64,000 nucleotides of DNA from Lasiosphaeria ovina (taxonomy: Eukaryota > Ascomycota > Sordariomycetes > Sordariales > Lasiosphaeriaceae), in contig JAULSN010000003.1 of assembly GCA_033439765.1 (NCBI GenBank), forward strand, positions 2,976,001 through 3,040,000, read 5' to 3'. Below the pieces are notes generated by a model, which was not told the origin of the DNA, did no database searches, and saw only the letters and a program-made list of their open reading frames with translations. Of this stretch, positions 22,819-34,520 are shown piece by piece. Positions within the stretch are counted from its first letter, which is position 1. Each line of letters begins with the position of its first letter. The translations under genes and the position numbers were made by a program.

Positions 22819-23840
22819 ATGCCTGAATATGACGAACTGGAGATACTGACCGCGATGAAGTTCGTGCGAGACGGCGGCAGTGTGCGTCAGGCGGTTCAAC
22901 AACAACACTACCCGGAAAACTCAAATGCTTCGTTAGTTGGCACTTCACAAGCCAGGAAAAAGGCTGGATTGACGATGCAAGGGCATTAGAATGGCTTCAG
23001 AAGGTCTTCATTCCTAGGACCCGGCCAGCCGACGGAGAAAAACGACTACTTATTGTTGACGGCCACAGCAGTCATTCCACTGATGGTTATATGTGGGCAT
23101 ACTTCCAAAACAACATCTAGCTTCTTTATTTACCTCCACACGCCTCTCACGTCCTTCAACCTCTCGATTTGACCGTCTTCTCGGTCCTGAAGAGGGCATA
23201 CAGAAAGGAACTCAATAACAGGCCGACTTTAAGCCACAGCACGGTCCTAGGGCGCCGGCTTATGTTGCTTTATTACTTAAGAGCCCAGAAAACCGCATTT
23301 GAACCGAGCAACTGCAAGACAGGCTGGCATGCCCCTGGGTTATGGCCTATCAACAAGCAAAAGCCCCTGAGAAGCAAGTTGTTGCTAGAAAACAGGAATC
23401 AAGGCACAACGAATACAGCTTCACAGGCCCGAGAGCATTCCAGGTCATCAGCTTACCTACAATAACAGGTATATAATAAATACGGGTTCTAGAAGACTCC
23501 CCACAGGGTCACAGACCTCACGGTCTCCCTGGCGAAATTGAACATACATTCGGCGGCTCGCCGCACACGCCGTACGCTGTTCAGGAAGGTCGAGAAGTCA
23601 TTCAACATCAAGGACTTCGAATTGGCTAACCTGCGACGTGAGAATGAAGCTCTCAAGGCCGAAATTGAGAACAAGAAAGGCAGCAAGAAGAAAGTGCAAT
23701 TGAGCTCAAATTCCAAGTTTGCTACGATTGAAGACATTCGCAAGGCATAGAGGGTAGCTGGGCGCGATGTTGATAGTTCTGACGAATCAGAGGGCTCGGA
23801 AGATGAAGAAGAAGTCGAAAGTTGCATTGTAATTAGCTGA
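22819..23840 (+). pseudogene. pogo-type DDE transposase relic
   Basis: The start (ATG at 22819) encodes a psq-type helix-turn-helix (ILTAMKFVRDGGSVRQAV) that is cut off after about 45 residues. After a frame change near 22960 the DDE catalytic part appears: EWLQKVFIPRTRP, LLIVDGHSSHSTDGY (second catalytic Asp), LPPHASHVLQPLDLTVFSVL, and further on the C-terminal region (RRTLRKVEKSF-like, then KFATIEDIRKA). TAG codons at 23118-23120 and 23748-23750 interrupt the frame where Gln (CAG) is expected. About 150-200 residues between the HTH and DDE parts are deleted, including the CENP-B-type second DNA-binding domain and the first catalytic Asp. No function is possible. Confidence 0.88.
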
Positions 23841-23885
23841 TTTGACCTTTTTCTATAGTTAGCTTCAAATGTCATGCGTTGCGTT

Positions 23886-23947
23886 GTGTAAGTGCGGGCG
23901 GCACCCGGGCCAAATGTCTGGCGTGGCCAAATCAGGGTTAGCTAACT
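23886..23947 (-). repeat. Right terminal inverted repeat of the pogo-type element
   Basis: Starts GTGTAAGTG, ends GGGTTAGCTAACT, followed by TA. Inverted partner of 22630-22696. Confidence 0.85.
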
Positions 23948-23949
23948 TA

Positions 23950-24652
23950 TTGAAGAGACGAAATAATACACGTAGATACTTGAGCTGACATCGAGCATCC
24001 AGATACTATATTTGCCATACATATATTCCTCTTAGTCCTGGCCTATGAAACCCACATGCCCCAAAACAAACCGCCCTGTGTCTAGTACCGGATAAGACAG
24101 AGTTCCCTAAGAGGGACTATCAATGACATTGGTTTGACTTTACTACATTAGATAAACATTAGGTTTAGTAGTCGGGGTAAGGCCAAATAGAAAATTTTGA
24201 AGCTCTAATAGACATCCCTAACGGAAGCCCTTATCTCCTCATATAAAATCCGGTTTCTTGTGTCGAATCCGTATTAGGTCTACTCGAAGGAAGTATCTAA
24301 CAAGCCCGGACTCTTGTTCTATTTGTAGGCCGACCCTTCCGATGCCCGCTACACATAACTCAATCAACAACCAAACGCCAATAGAACAGACTCAGCAGAC
24401 GAGCGCCTGCCGAGAACTGAGAAGGTCGTGTTGAAATCTGTATGCCCTGTGTAATAGTAATAGAATCGATATAGCATCTGCATTAGCGCGGCATACTCCG
24501 TAAAGTTGCTGTTATTGGCTGAATATTTATGTTATGTATCGACTTTCAATCAAAAACTCGTGGCTCCAGGTGCTATGTATCCCAACTCTGACCAAAAATC
24601 CAAACCCGTATCCAACATCAAAACCAGCAATATCTTTGTCTTCCCGGCCTAG
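23950..24652. other. AT-rich intergenic region
   Basis: No gene is recognisable. The base composition is clearly AT-richer than the coding DNA, consistent with mutated repeat remains next to the transposon, but I cannot match it to a named element. Confidence 0.45.
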
Positions 24653-26847
24653 TTACAAGATCTCAATCTCCCTCGGCTCAATGTTCTTGAACCAGGAGAA
24701 CTTGGTCTCGATGCGCCTCTCCCACTCGTCCTGGCTCTCGCCCGTCCGCTGTCCCTCGCGGTGCGTCGCGTACTCGAACGTGCCCACCCGCCTAAAAACA
24801 GAACCCTCGAACGGGTTGTCTGACGGCTCGCACTCGGCACGCCGCAGCACGAGGCCGCAGCAGCCCCAGGAGGCGCCGGCCGTGTAGTGCTGGACCTCCA
24901 GAACCATGACGGAAGCGGCGTTTCTAGTATTTCTTCCCGCTGCCCCCCCCGCGACCCCGAAAGAGGCCCGTGCTGCCGCCGGTTCTTCGTCCAGCTCGGT
25001 GGTATCGCAGAACATGCCGGCCATACCGACGACGGTGCCGCTTTCCGAGTCGTTCTTGCCGAAGAAGGCCACCGTCTTCTTGCCCCGGTCGAGAAGGCCC
25101 GTGCTGGTCGTGCCCGCCCACGCGCCGGGGGCCAGCCTGCCGCGGACTTTGAGCCTGGCGGAGCCGGGGCGGACGGCACCGAAGGGCGCGCGGGCATTTG
25201 CGAGGTCCACGGCGCAGTCGAGAACCTCCAGCGTGATGTTCTCGGGCTTCCAGCGGTCCAGCGACGGGTATGAGGACGGGACGACGCCGTTGACAGACGT
25301 CCAGGACCAGGACGGGCCCTGGAACTCGGCCGGTCGCGGAGCGATGGCGTCGCGGTCAATGTGCCACATCAAGCAGAGGTGCAAGTACGGCTTCCACAGG
25401 CCGGCAACGTAGCAGCTGCCGACATCGTCGATGTTAAGGATTGACGCAAATCTCTCGGCAATTCCTGATATAGCCAGCGGCCGGTCCGTCGACTTGGTCA
25501 GCTGGCGGCTGGTGTAGGTCCGCAGGACCTGGTCCCAGTCTCGCAAGAAATCGGTGGAAAATTTCTCACTACTTCTGTGGCTGCCCTGTTCGTTGGAGTC
25601 GTCACGTAATGGAGGCTTGAGATCGAGCGTGTCTTTGCGCAGGTGGTTGTAGTCGGCATCGCGGCGCCACCCGTCCGTGTAGTCACGCTTGTACGCCGAC
25701 TCCTGGCAGATGTAGCGCGTCTGCCACGTTCCGTACTCGATGGTCCGGGGCGACAGAAGTCGCTCCTGCAGCGTCCAGCCCCGCGCGTCGATGGGCTCGG
25801 GGGGAATATCCAGCTGCACCAGAGTCACCGCGCCGATGCGATCCTTGGGGTCTTTATACTTGAGGGTAAATGCCTTGGCCTCGGGAGGAAGACTCCGCGT
25901 GGCAAGGAAGCCCTCCTCGGCGGAGTGGGCGCGCGACGCCGCAATGGTGAAGGCGGCGCTGCCGTAGATGAAGGGCATCTTGGCTATCTCCTGCGCCTGG
26001 TCGTCTGTGTCATCTTGCAGGATGCACAGGGCGTCGATCCAGATGTAGTCGAAGCCGGCCTGCCGGCAGACGCGCACGGCGTCTCGGAGCGTCAGCGGCA
26101 GATCTGCGAACGGAATCTTTTGCTCCAAGCTCATTCGGTTCGACCTGGTGCACTTGAGCGCCTGGTCGCCGCCCCAGCAATAGCTTAAGGCTACGTATTG
26201 CGGGAGAACCTCGAAGAAGCTGACGTTCATGAGACGCAGAAAGTGGCCCTCTCGGCCCTGGGATAAATCGACAATCCGAATGAGCCGCGCTGGAGCCATG
26301 TCGGAATGCTGCGCCGCCGAAGCAGCCATTGCCTGGCACTTTGGGTGGGTCGCACGGCAACTCTCCAGCCAGGAAGAAATCCTCTCGAAACCGGCGGCTG
26401 CACCGGGCTCGGCTTCGATGGGCCTGGTGGTGATGAGCTCAGACGCCAGGCTGTCTGGATCCGAGTAGACCTGGAAGCCGTGCTTTGTGCGGTGCGTGAT
26501 TTTCTTTGTTGCCGGGTTCCAGAGGCCGAAAAACTCAAAATTGAAAATGTCGAGAAGAATCCCCGAGCCCTGGTAAGGATGGGCAATCAAGCGGTAGTCT
26601 TTGATTCTCAAGAACTCGGCTTGCTGCTCGATAATGCTGCGCAGAAGAGGCAGCCGTTGGCGTCGGCGGTGCGTACATCGTCGAGAGTAAAGGCGAACAA
26701 GGCATTGTCGCAGCTCATGTCGTTGTAGTCGACGTCTACATCGCGGCCCCGGCGCTGCCGGCGGTCTCGGCCACTGTCTCGGGCAGTGATATCGATGATG
26801 AGGAAGCGGCAGTACTCGCACGAGTGCGCTTCGGCGATTGCGGGCAT
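24653..26847 (-). CDS. HET-domain protein, reading frame shifted near the N-terminus
   Basis: Heterokaryon-incompatibility (HET) protein; such proteins trigger cell death after fusion of unlike strains. The domain shows its blocks in order: YVALSYCWGG, then DYIWIDALCILQDD, then AAFTIAASRAHSAEEGFL. Further down are the usual features SGIAERFASI, YVAGLWKPYLHLCLMWHID and GPSWSWTSVNG. The true start is the ATG at 26847 (MPAIAEAHSCEYCRFLIIDI), with a cysteine-bearing N-terminal module ending ANGCLFC. Around 26638-26643 that frame turns into 11 unrelated codons and a stop, while the +2 frame continues naturally (RSIIEQQAEFLRIKDY). Adding one C at TGCGCAGC would join them, so one base seems lost. 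There is no room for an intron. Either a recent inactivating mutation or a sequence error. Total product would be about 731 residues. Confidence 0.82.
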
Positions 26848-29037
26848 GTCTGAGAGTAGTGATAGTGGTAGTGGTAGTAAAGTGATAATAGTAACAAAGG
26901 GTTGAGAATTAGATATAGCTAATTTGGTTGTAAGGAAGGGAGCGAAGAATCAAAGTTGGCTGGAGATGACGACGTGATTAAATCGGCGCGCTAATGCAAC
27001 AGCCTCACGGTGGGTGTACAGCAGTGGTGGTGCACAAATACGAGGAGGGGGCGGTTTGTTTCCGCAGTTGTCCACCAATCACTGCCCAGTTTGCCTTGGA
27101 AACTGCGGCCGCCAGCGCAGTTGCTGGCGGGCGTCGCGACATCAGCTGACCAGCACAGCATTGACTGGCCTAGCCAGGCTTTTTGCTCGACCTAATTTTT
27201 CAAAACCCAGGCAGGATACCGATATAGCACCCGGTATCCCTGCAAATATTCAAACCCCTCGCAGATGCGCCCACACGAAGGCCCAGCAAGATCTCCTTCG
27301 CATAGGTACGTCCTCGAGACAGTGCCCTCCGCAGAGGCCTGGATCCTCCAGCGGCTCTTCACCACCGCCCCCGATCTGCGCCTCGAATCCACCTCGTCCG
27401 AGTACAGAGCGTCTAGTTCGTCTTACTCTTTCCGGCCCTGGATCACTCGCGCTGTCCACCTTATCCTTCTTGTTGGTATCCGACGAGAGACCCACTTTGT
27501 CCGGTATGATGAATCCAGACCGATCCCAATTTCCAGGGGTTTGAATATCGATGCGTGTTTGTTTTCATAACAAGCTGACAACCCCCAAAGCCTTAGCCAT
27601 TTCAGTCCCGCCTCGACTCCTTTGTTCTGTTACTGTACCGTCAGCCGTTGTTCGCCGTCTTTGACAAACACCCTCGAGTAATATCCAATCTCTACCAGCT
27701 CATTATTGCATACGCAGACTTGCTCTAGCGCGGACCTGTCAAAGCTTAGAGCAGGATTCGTGTGGTTCTCGCTGCCACAGAGGCTAGACATAGCCCTCGT
27801 CTCCCGTTTTGCTCCATCGATGGTATGAGATTCCCCCAGTTAGAAAACAGATGCTTCAGAACTAACGCTCAGCTCCCGCGTACACAGATACAATAGGTTG
27901 CTTTTCAAAAGTCCTCCTCGGCGAGCTGCTTGATATCGAAATATTCTCCCGCTCCATCGTCCTGCTACTGGTTGCAGAACAAAGAGACGGTGCATATCGC
28001 CGACCGCGGAGTTCAAATTGGTATAAAGACTGAAATAAATGCCTCGCGTGTTTGGCACATGCTGTACCCGGGACTGCGATACACAGTCATCGAGACTTCA
28101 TACAACATGGTAGCCGACGAGTCCATTACCCGTTTTAACTAACGGTACAATAGTCACCGTGCGAAACTAATCGACGATTTAACGGGTCATAAACCATCAC
28201 TGAACGCCAGAATCCTGGGGGAGATTTCGTCGATGCCGATTTCCCATGTCGCCAATGCCGCCAAACTTATTGGCCGCCCCTTCGAAAACATCGATATGGT
28301 GTCCTATTCCTGTCTCCTAGAGAAGGATACCTTTTCTTCTTTAGCCAGAATCAATTTTCCGAGCGTCAGTCTGGCATCTGATTTGACACAAGAACACCGG
28401 AATCACGGATAACATGGAACTGCTCGGGTGCAGCGACGGGAACCTATATCACGTCCTACCCTCACAGAACTGGCTCTTTACTATTGCTACCGGTCTGTGT
28501 CAGCAGCGAGAGTAAAACGCGCCGCATCACCGCAAGAGCAGGGTGGTCCTACCAGCCATGGGAAATCAAATGTCGATCGAGCGATATATCGGCGAGGACA
28601 CAGTTCGAAAAGGGGGTTGAAAAGGTTCGTAATGAAGCAAACTTTGGCTTTCTCCTGGCAAAAATACGCATTCGCGTCCATTAGAAATATCAAACCCAGT
28701 CTCACTACGTACACACCCAGTTGACGGCTTTCAGTATGACAACCGGGAGTCACGGGGCCGGAATTCCGAGTAATTTCCGTGTCTCTGTCCTCCTCTGACA
28801 CCTCCGGTCAAAATGATATGACAACTTTATCCTCCGCGCAGCAAGTTATAGGCCAAGTCTATAAATACTTTACGGGAGCCGACTTTGCTTCTATTCTTCC
28901 GACCTCGATCCCAGCCGCTGACAGAGGATCTAAGAGACAAGCTCCTTGCATTGCTGATGGATATTTAGACATTCAACAATCACTCGACCCATTTTACGTT
29001 CCATACTCGCACAAAAGGCAAAAGAACATCGCATGCA
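26848..29037. other. Long intergenic region
   Basis: No convincing gene in 2.2 kb. Just upstream of the HET gene is a small TAG/TGG-rich repeat (about 26850-26890). Frames at 27014-27570 and 28428-28724 have no domain or coding character. The end of the region should contain the promoter and leader of the cysteine-rich gene at 29038. Confidence 0.45.
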
Positions 29038-29769
29038 ATGTGCCGGTACCTGAGAGTGCTCAACCGATGCCACGAGCCCAGCACCGAGGTGAACTACTTC
29101 CCGACGCACAACTACGTGCTGCGGCTCATAAGATACGAGCCGCTGGAGAAATGCGACAGACATCCGCTCTGCGGGCCGCCGCAGCCAACGAAGCACTTCC
29201 TCCGCTATCCCACGCGGTGCCTGACGTGCATGGACCAGTGGTTCCACGCGCTGCGCCAGACGTCCCACCAGATGATCCGCGAAGCGCTGCAGCTGCAGGG
29301 CCACCAGTGGCCGCACCCGTACGACGTGTGGCAGAAGCAAAAGAAGGAGGAGATCACGGTCGAGGTGCAGCGCCTGTTCGACGACAACTTCTCGCGCGCG
29401 TTCCAGCTCATGCAGAACGAGAGCCGCGCCAACGAGCTGCGCTGGGTCGACGAGTTCCTGCGCCGCATCATCGCCCACCCCAACAGCGTCGAGTTCTGGG
29501 ACCTCGTGCCCATGGGGCCCCGCGAGTACCCCTGGTACGCGTTTGAGGAAGGGCTGGCCACGCGCGCCGTCCAGGTCTCCATCGACACCGGCTTGGCGCG
29601 CACCCAGATGCTGCCCCTGGAGAACAATTTCGGCGCCGCCGACGAGATGGCCGCGTTGCTTCTCAAGATCTCCATGATCCAGGAGGCTTGGGAGAGGGAG
29701 CTTGGGGAGCGTCTCCAGAGAGCGCAGGCAGAGAAGGACGTGCTGGCCAGACAGAATCTGTTTGTTTGA
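29038..29769 (+). CDS. Cysteine-rich hypothetical protein, MCR-family member 1
   Basis: Intronless, 243 residues, function unknown. The N-terminal third carries paired cysteines that look metal-binding: MCRYLRVLNRC, then KCDRHPLC, then YPTRCLTCMDQW. The rest is helical and charged (KEEITVEVQRLFDDNFSRAF, LQRAQAEKDVL), without membrane spans or signal peptide. The same layout (Cys at residue 2, Cys near 11, a spaced pair, then YPxxCxxCxxxW) appears in the gene at 35243 and in looser form at 39001, both on the same strand, so I treat the three as one diverged family. Zinc binding is inferred from the cysteines only. The ATG at 29038 is the first in frame with this pattern. Confidence 0.78.
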   Translation: MCRYLRVLNRCHEPSTEVNYFPTHNYVLRLIRYEPLEKCDRHPLCGPPQPTKHFLRYPTRCLTCMDQWFHALRQTSHQMIREALQLQGHQWPHPYDVWQKQKKEEITVEVQRLFDDNFSRAFQLMQNESRANELRWVDEFLRRIIAHPNSVEFWDLVPMGPREYPWYAFEEGLATRAVQVSIDTGLARTQMLPLENNFGAADEMAALLLKISMIQEAWERELGERLQRAQAEKDVLARQNLFV

Positions 29770-31388
29770 GTCAGCGAGGAAACTAAGACGTTTTGCAGAC
29801 GAGTTGGGCTTGGGAAGCAGGTCTGGGATTGGCTTGAAGCAGCGTCTGTTTGGGAACAAGAGATGGAAATAGGAAATTAATAATAATCATCAATGTGAAA
29901 CAACTGCCTGGGTTCAAGGTCAAACAAGCTCGTCTAACTCATCTTATCGGAAAACGTGATTCTTAATCAGGGGCAGGAAGGGAGCTGAACAGAGCACGAG
30001 GCTCAATTTCCAACATTTCCTACCAGAGACTTAGTTATCCGACATACTCAAACAGTTTGTTGTTTGCACCATCACGGGTCTGACTAGATTGTGGTGGATC
30101 ACCTGTCGTCATGGCCACGTCCCCATCTCTGAGGCGTACTGGAAACAGCCTAGTTGTCTGAGACGAATCTGGGCTCATGAAATTTCCTTTTTCGTTCGTT
30201 AGTACCGAGCTAGGGTTGGTTTGTCCTGGACTTTCCCTGGTTCTTCCCTGAGCTACCTTAGGCTGGTCCCATACGCCACCGCTGCACAGCTTGAGAGGCC
30301 CGTTTTTGGTCCCCCGGCTAAAATTTCCTTTCTATATCCCCCGCGGTATCTACGTTTCTAGCATATACTGGTATATATTGCGGGACAGTATAAGATGGTT
30401 TCCTTACAACTTCACCACCACACAGATATAATTGCTCCATCTACTCCTGTCAGCACCCATGGCTCACATCAAGAGCCTGTTACGATCTGCACCCTAGAAG
30501 GGTTGAGACAGCCGCAGGGCAGGACGCTTTAGGGTTGGGGCTGTTCGGGAGACTGAATGTTGAAGCAAGTCCTCACAGACGGGAGTTCGTACTATCACTG
30601 TAGGTTGCTGTCGCTATAATGCGCTGAGCGGGTCTGGATGGTAGGACACACATGAACAGTAGAATACTTGCGTGAGGAACCAAGGATCCTCCCGCCATCG
30701 TGGGCACGATGGTAGCTATCTATGCTAGGTGATAATAAATGGCAATTGATAACTTGTACCGGCCTCTAATGTCTTCTACCGCGACGGGTACAGAGGTCTC
30801 AGGGACAGAGGCCATCCCCCTCTGTTCGCTCGAGGGCCTCTATGGACAGACGCTGATTGTTGCTGTCAACTGGCGCATGCAAGTAGTCAAATCGCTTGAA
30901 TATGCAATAATTGGTATCCTCAAGAACCCGTATCGACCTCCGAAGGCTGGCATCTTCTGAGCCGACAGTGCAGGCGGTAAATTCCGCCTGCCAGTTAACA
31001 CTTTGCGTCCGCTTTTCATGCACCTTATCGTACAGGGAAACTTGGCTCCCGGAAGCGTGCTACCCCCACGGAGTTTCCAAAACTGATGTGCTGATTAGTA
31101 CGATGGGTGGTCGGAGGCGCTCAGCCTGCCTAGATATTCCCCTTGGGTGGCCTATCACGACGAGGCAATACTCCGCTAATATTTCCTCTTTCGGTATATA
31201 TTGCATCACGCAACCCAACCAGTCGAGGGACGGGAGCCAATCAGACAGCTGAAGAGCGCCAGAAGACGGGATGCGAATGCAATATGGGAGAGCTGAAAAG
31301 CCGTGTGTGACATTAAAGGGATGATCAACCCACAACCGAGTGCTGACGATTCTGCACCTTTGTCAATCCCACTCGGAATCTACGAGTA
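29770..31388. other. Intergenic region
   Basis: No gene is recognisable in 1.6 kb. The sequence is mixed in composition, with a short palindromic TATATA patch near 30350-30385. Frames on both strands are short and lack coding character. Confidence 0.45.
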
Positions 31389-32852
31389 ATGTCAATGGAT
31401 ACATGTCCGGCCAGCCCGCCGGGTTACTTCTATCGTGGCGACTGCAAGCTGCTCTGTCGGTCGGCGGAATGGTTTGATGTGATTATATTCTTCCTCGGCA
31501 ACTACGTGGCACACATTCCGACGGTGGTGTCGCGACCCGGCCAGAGCCTTGCCGGCAACATTTTATTTCCGATTCTCGCCCTGCTCTTCCCGGGCACCGG
31601 TATTGCCAAGGCCATGGGCGCCATCGAGAGCAGAGCTATCTTTGCTCCCACTAAGCTGCAGATGGCTGCGCGCGCCGGCGCCCTCTACATGGTCGCGCCG
31701 GTCAAGGCGCTGAAGCGGCGGCCGGCTCGGCCTCGCAGTAGTCAAGATGCTGGTGAGGACGGAAACGGTAGCGGAGGTACCGCGCAGCCGGGAGATGAAG
31801 AACAAGCGCAGGGCACCGGCGGGGAGGAGAATGGCAATGAAGAAAACGAAGACGACAACCTAGAGCTGCCCGACGGCAAGTAGTACTGAGACTTGTTGTT
31901 TCTTCTACTAAAATTAAACAAATATGACGGCTGATCCCTCGTACATGCAGGCATGCCCCGCTTTTTGTCAACTACCATGCACGGCGTGTGCCGTCTCCCC
32001 AAGGGCTACTGCTTCATCCCGCTCGGTAAGGGGGCACGATTCGCCAACGACCCCGAGGACGACCCTGCCTCGGTCGGCAAACGCCTCCTCAGCGGCTTGA
32101 CGTCAGCGTTCCGACCGCAGCGGACGGACCGCCCGGCCATCGCGTGCGACTACAACGTCATCAAGATTATCGTGGCTATCGTGCAGCTCGCCTTCGCTCT
32201 CGTAACTTTATACCGCACACGTGGCGACCAGATCACCATGTACGGCTATGCCGCCTTTGGGCTGACCGTGGCGCAGTACGCCTGGATGTCGCTACTCAAC
32301 TTGATCGGCAGTCTTGTGTGCCCCAATTACCCAAGCATCTTCGTCGTCGAGTCCCAGACGCTAAAGGACTTGCGCGCAAGGATCGAAGCCGCTGGCGAGA
32401 CGGCCAGCTACCCCTTGTCCGGCACTGTCGGGGAGCTGACGGGGCCGGCCGAAGAGAAAATCCTCCGGAAGTTCGATATGACCAGCAGAAGTGACTTCGC
32501 GGTGGCCTCTGTATTTGGACCCTATGTCGGCACTGTCCCGATTGCCATTATTGGAGGGCTGTCCAAGTTTTCCCTCGGCGGCAGTACCTTGTACCAGCGG
32601 GTGTGGACCATGATGTGGCTTGTTTTTGGTTTTCTTATCGGCCCTTTTGTATCCGTGATTATCGAGATGGGGCTCAGCTACGTCGCCATGTACCCGGCGC
32701 ACGGCAGGGACATGCTAATCGCCGTCTTTGTCGGGGTCTGTGTCTGTGTCCTCTGCACTTATGCCGCCCCCGCTATCGGCGGGTTTGTGGTTGTCGGCCA
32801 GATGATTCTTGACTACGGTGTGTGCATCCGACTACGTGAGGTCTCGATTTAA
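31389..32852 (+). CDS. Multipass membrane protein of unknown function, probable GC-AG intron
   Basis: Two exons, 31389-31875 and 31951-32852, give 462 residues. Exon 1 has two hydrophobic segments (WFDVIIFFLGNYVAHIPTVV and ILFPILALLFPGTGIAKAM) and ends in a Gly/Glu/Asp/Asn-rich acidic linker. Exon 2 has at least four more segments, among them IIVAIVQLAFALVTLY, FGLTVAQYAWMSLLNLIGSL, TMMWLVFGFLIGPFVSVIIE and LIAVFVGVCVCVLCTYAA. It resembles the large set of uncharacterised fungal multipass proteins; I cannot name a transporter family. No GT donor joins the exons in frame; the GC donor at 31876 (G|GCAAGT) with CTGAT branch and GCAG acceptor does. If that is wrong, these are two adjacent frames rather than one gene. 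Confidence 0.75.
31876..31950 (+). other. Probable GC-AG intron
   Basis: 75 bp starting GCAAGT, with CTGAT about 20 bp before the acceptor ATGCAG. The alternative GT at 31880-31881 gives the wrong phase for the only usable acceptor. GC-AG introns are a known minority class, and GCAAGT is their usual donor form. Confidence 0.6.
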
Positions 32853-34444
32853 GGTATGAATTGCCAATAGACATATCTATTCACACCTTGGAAAACCTTC
32901 CATATATATGCCCGATGTGGCGTTTTACAAAATCCCAAGATTTTCAAAGATCCCCAGGCGAGCTCGGTGTACCCATTTCGCTTTGATACCAACCCAAACA
33001 ACCGCACATTGTTCATCAGAGTAATACTGAACAAACTGGTCTCTGGGATCTGCACGGCCGCGATCCTTCCAGTTGCAGTGACGAGCAAAGAGAGGCCGGG
33101 ATGCGTCTCAACCCGTGACATGTTATCTAGACGCCGACGAATTGCTTAAACAGATAGCATTCTTAATGTCAGAATCACTGCACACTAGATTTGGCGGAAT
33201 TGTTATGGTTGCAACTGCTTGATTGTCTTGCTTCGGCTCTCTGGCGGAGCCAGAGAGACTCTATTGTAGTACTGGTTGGTGGCAAAACGCAGCCATTGCC
33301 AGCAGAACCGACTACGTCAGTTCAGCTCCCCTGAGCTCCATTCAGCTCGGTTGGCCACACAGGCCAGGGCCCCTTTCTTTCTGACAGTTTGTAAGTGTAA
33401 GCGCGAGATTTAGAGAACAGATTCCGGGGCTTCAGAGCTTTTTCTCTTCTTTTTCTCCATCTCCAGGACATATTTTACTTGTTTTTAGTGGACCGGAAGA
33501 TGCCGTCAAACATCATCAAACAAGACCCACTCAAACAAATGAAGCCTGGAACCAAACAAGTATCCTATCTTGGGGTCAAACGCAACCAAATATAGCCTCA
33601 GATTGGGTTTGTTTGAGTTGATGCCAGCGCTGTTTTTATATATAGGACCAATTCTGCGCCCACTCGGCTAGAGTTGAAGCAATTCAGCATGGTGCGCGCC
33701 TGCCAAAAATGGTAAATAGGTTGAGCAATGTCACATGGGCGAGGTACGAAAATGGAAATTTCGTCAACCCAGATTCGTCTCACAAAACAGATAATTTTCA
33801 GGTAGCTACCTACACGAGCGATGACTTCTGGATCGGCGGTCAGTCGTATAGGTCTCACGGTGTTTCAACGTGATCTAGACAATCTTTGAAACAACGTGAC
33901 GAGATTCTCCTTTTTCTTTTCTTCTCGGCGGAGCGTTGCTAAACGTTATTGTTATCAAACAAGACCCAATTCGACTTCCAATCCTTTCAGCCACTCGGGA
34001 ACAGTCAATATCTACAACAGCACATCCGAGATTCAGGCCCCCACATACAAAATTACGATTCATCGAAGACTCATTCCACACCCACTTACACAAAGACCAA
34101 AGGACAGGAGCAATGTGCGGGTTTTTTGGGCATCGTATGGGCATGCCAGAAGGATCCAAACACCTGCAGGCAGTCATAATTGGCAGGATCAGTGAAGCGT
34201 CTTGAATTTAATAATCTGGGGTCTTCAACTTTCCCAGGGACGGTGTCTCCCCAGGTTTCACAGCTACGTGTCTGGCTCCGTCCAGATCGGCTCCCAACTT
34301 CCAGGGCCTTTGGACACTCCAAGACGCCGGTCTCAGCAAGAACCCATCTCAACCTTGGACAAATTCAGCCTCAACATATCCATCTAACGTCCACTTTGCC
34401 TCAGCGCCAATACTTATCACCTATATAATGAAAGAAATCAAAGA
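32853..34444. other. Intergenic region
   Basis: No gene is recognisable in 1.6 kb. CAAACAAGACCCA occurs twice (near 33518 and 33956), hinting at a small dispersed repeat. Frames here have no coding character. Confidence 0.45.
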
Positions 34445-34520
34445 CTTATATTGGACTCGACGGGCAACGAAGTCGGCAAGTTCACCCCCGAGGATACCGT
34501 CCTCAAGTGCTGGAGAGTGT
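34445..34520 (+). pseudogene. Decayed copy of an exon of the 42-43 kb gene
   Basis: Reads LILDSTGNEVGKFTPEDTVL followed by KC. The second exon of the gene at 42137-43246 begins NILDSTSNEISEFTHEDTVI followed by KC. The similarity is also clear at DNA level over about 65 bp (both contain ATATTGGACTCGACG and TTCACCC) and then fades. I find no matching first or third exon around it, so this is a fragment of a lost paralogue or an old partial duplication. Confidence 0.65.

Larger units (their letters stand above)
22630..23947. mobile_element. Decayed pogo/Fot-type DNA transposon, 1.3 kb
   Basis: A Tc1/mariner-superfamily element of the pogo class. Terminal inverted repeats of about 62-67 bp are at 22630-22696 (starts AGTTAACTATCCCCG) and 23886-23947 (ends GGGTTAGCTAACT); reverse-complemented they match at the outer 8 of 9 bases and share GATTTGGC, TTTGGCCC and the inner CACTTACAC. 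A TA dinucleotide flanks each end (22628-22629, 23948-23949), the expected target-site duplication. Inside are pieces of a transposase. The element is shorter than a complete one (about 1.8-2 kb) because the middle of the transposase is missing. Not mobile by itself. Confidence 0.88.
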
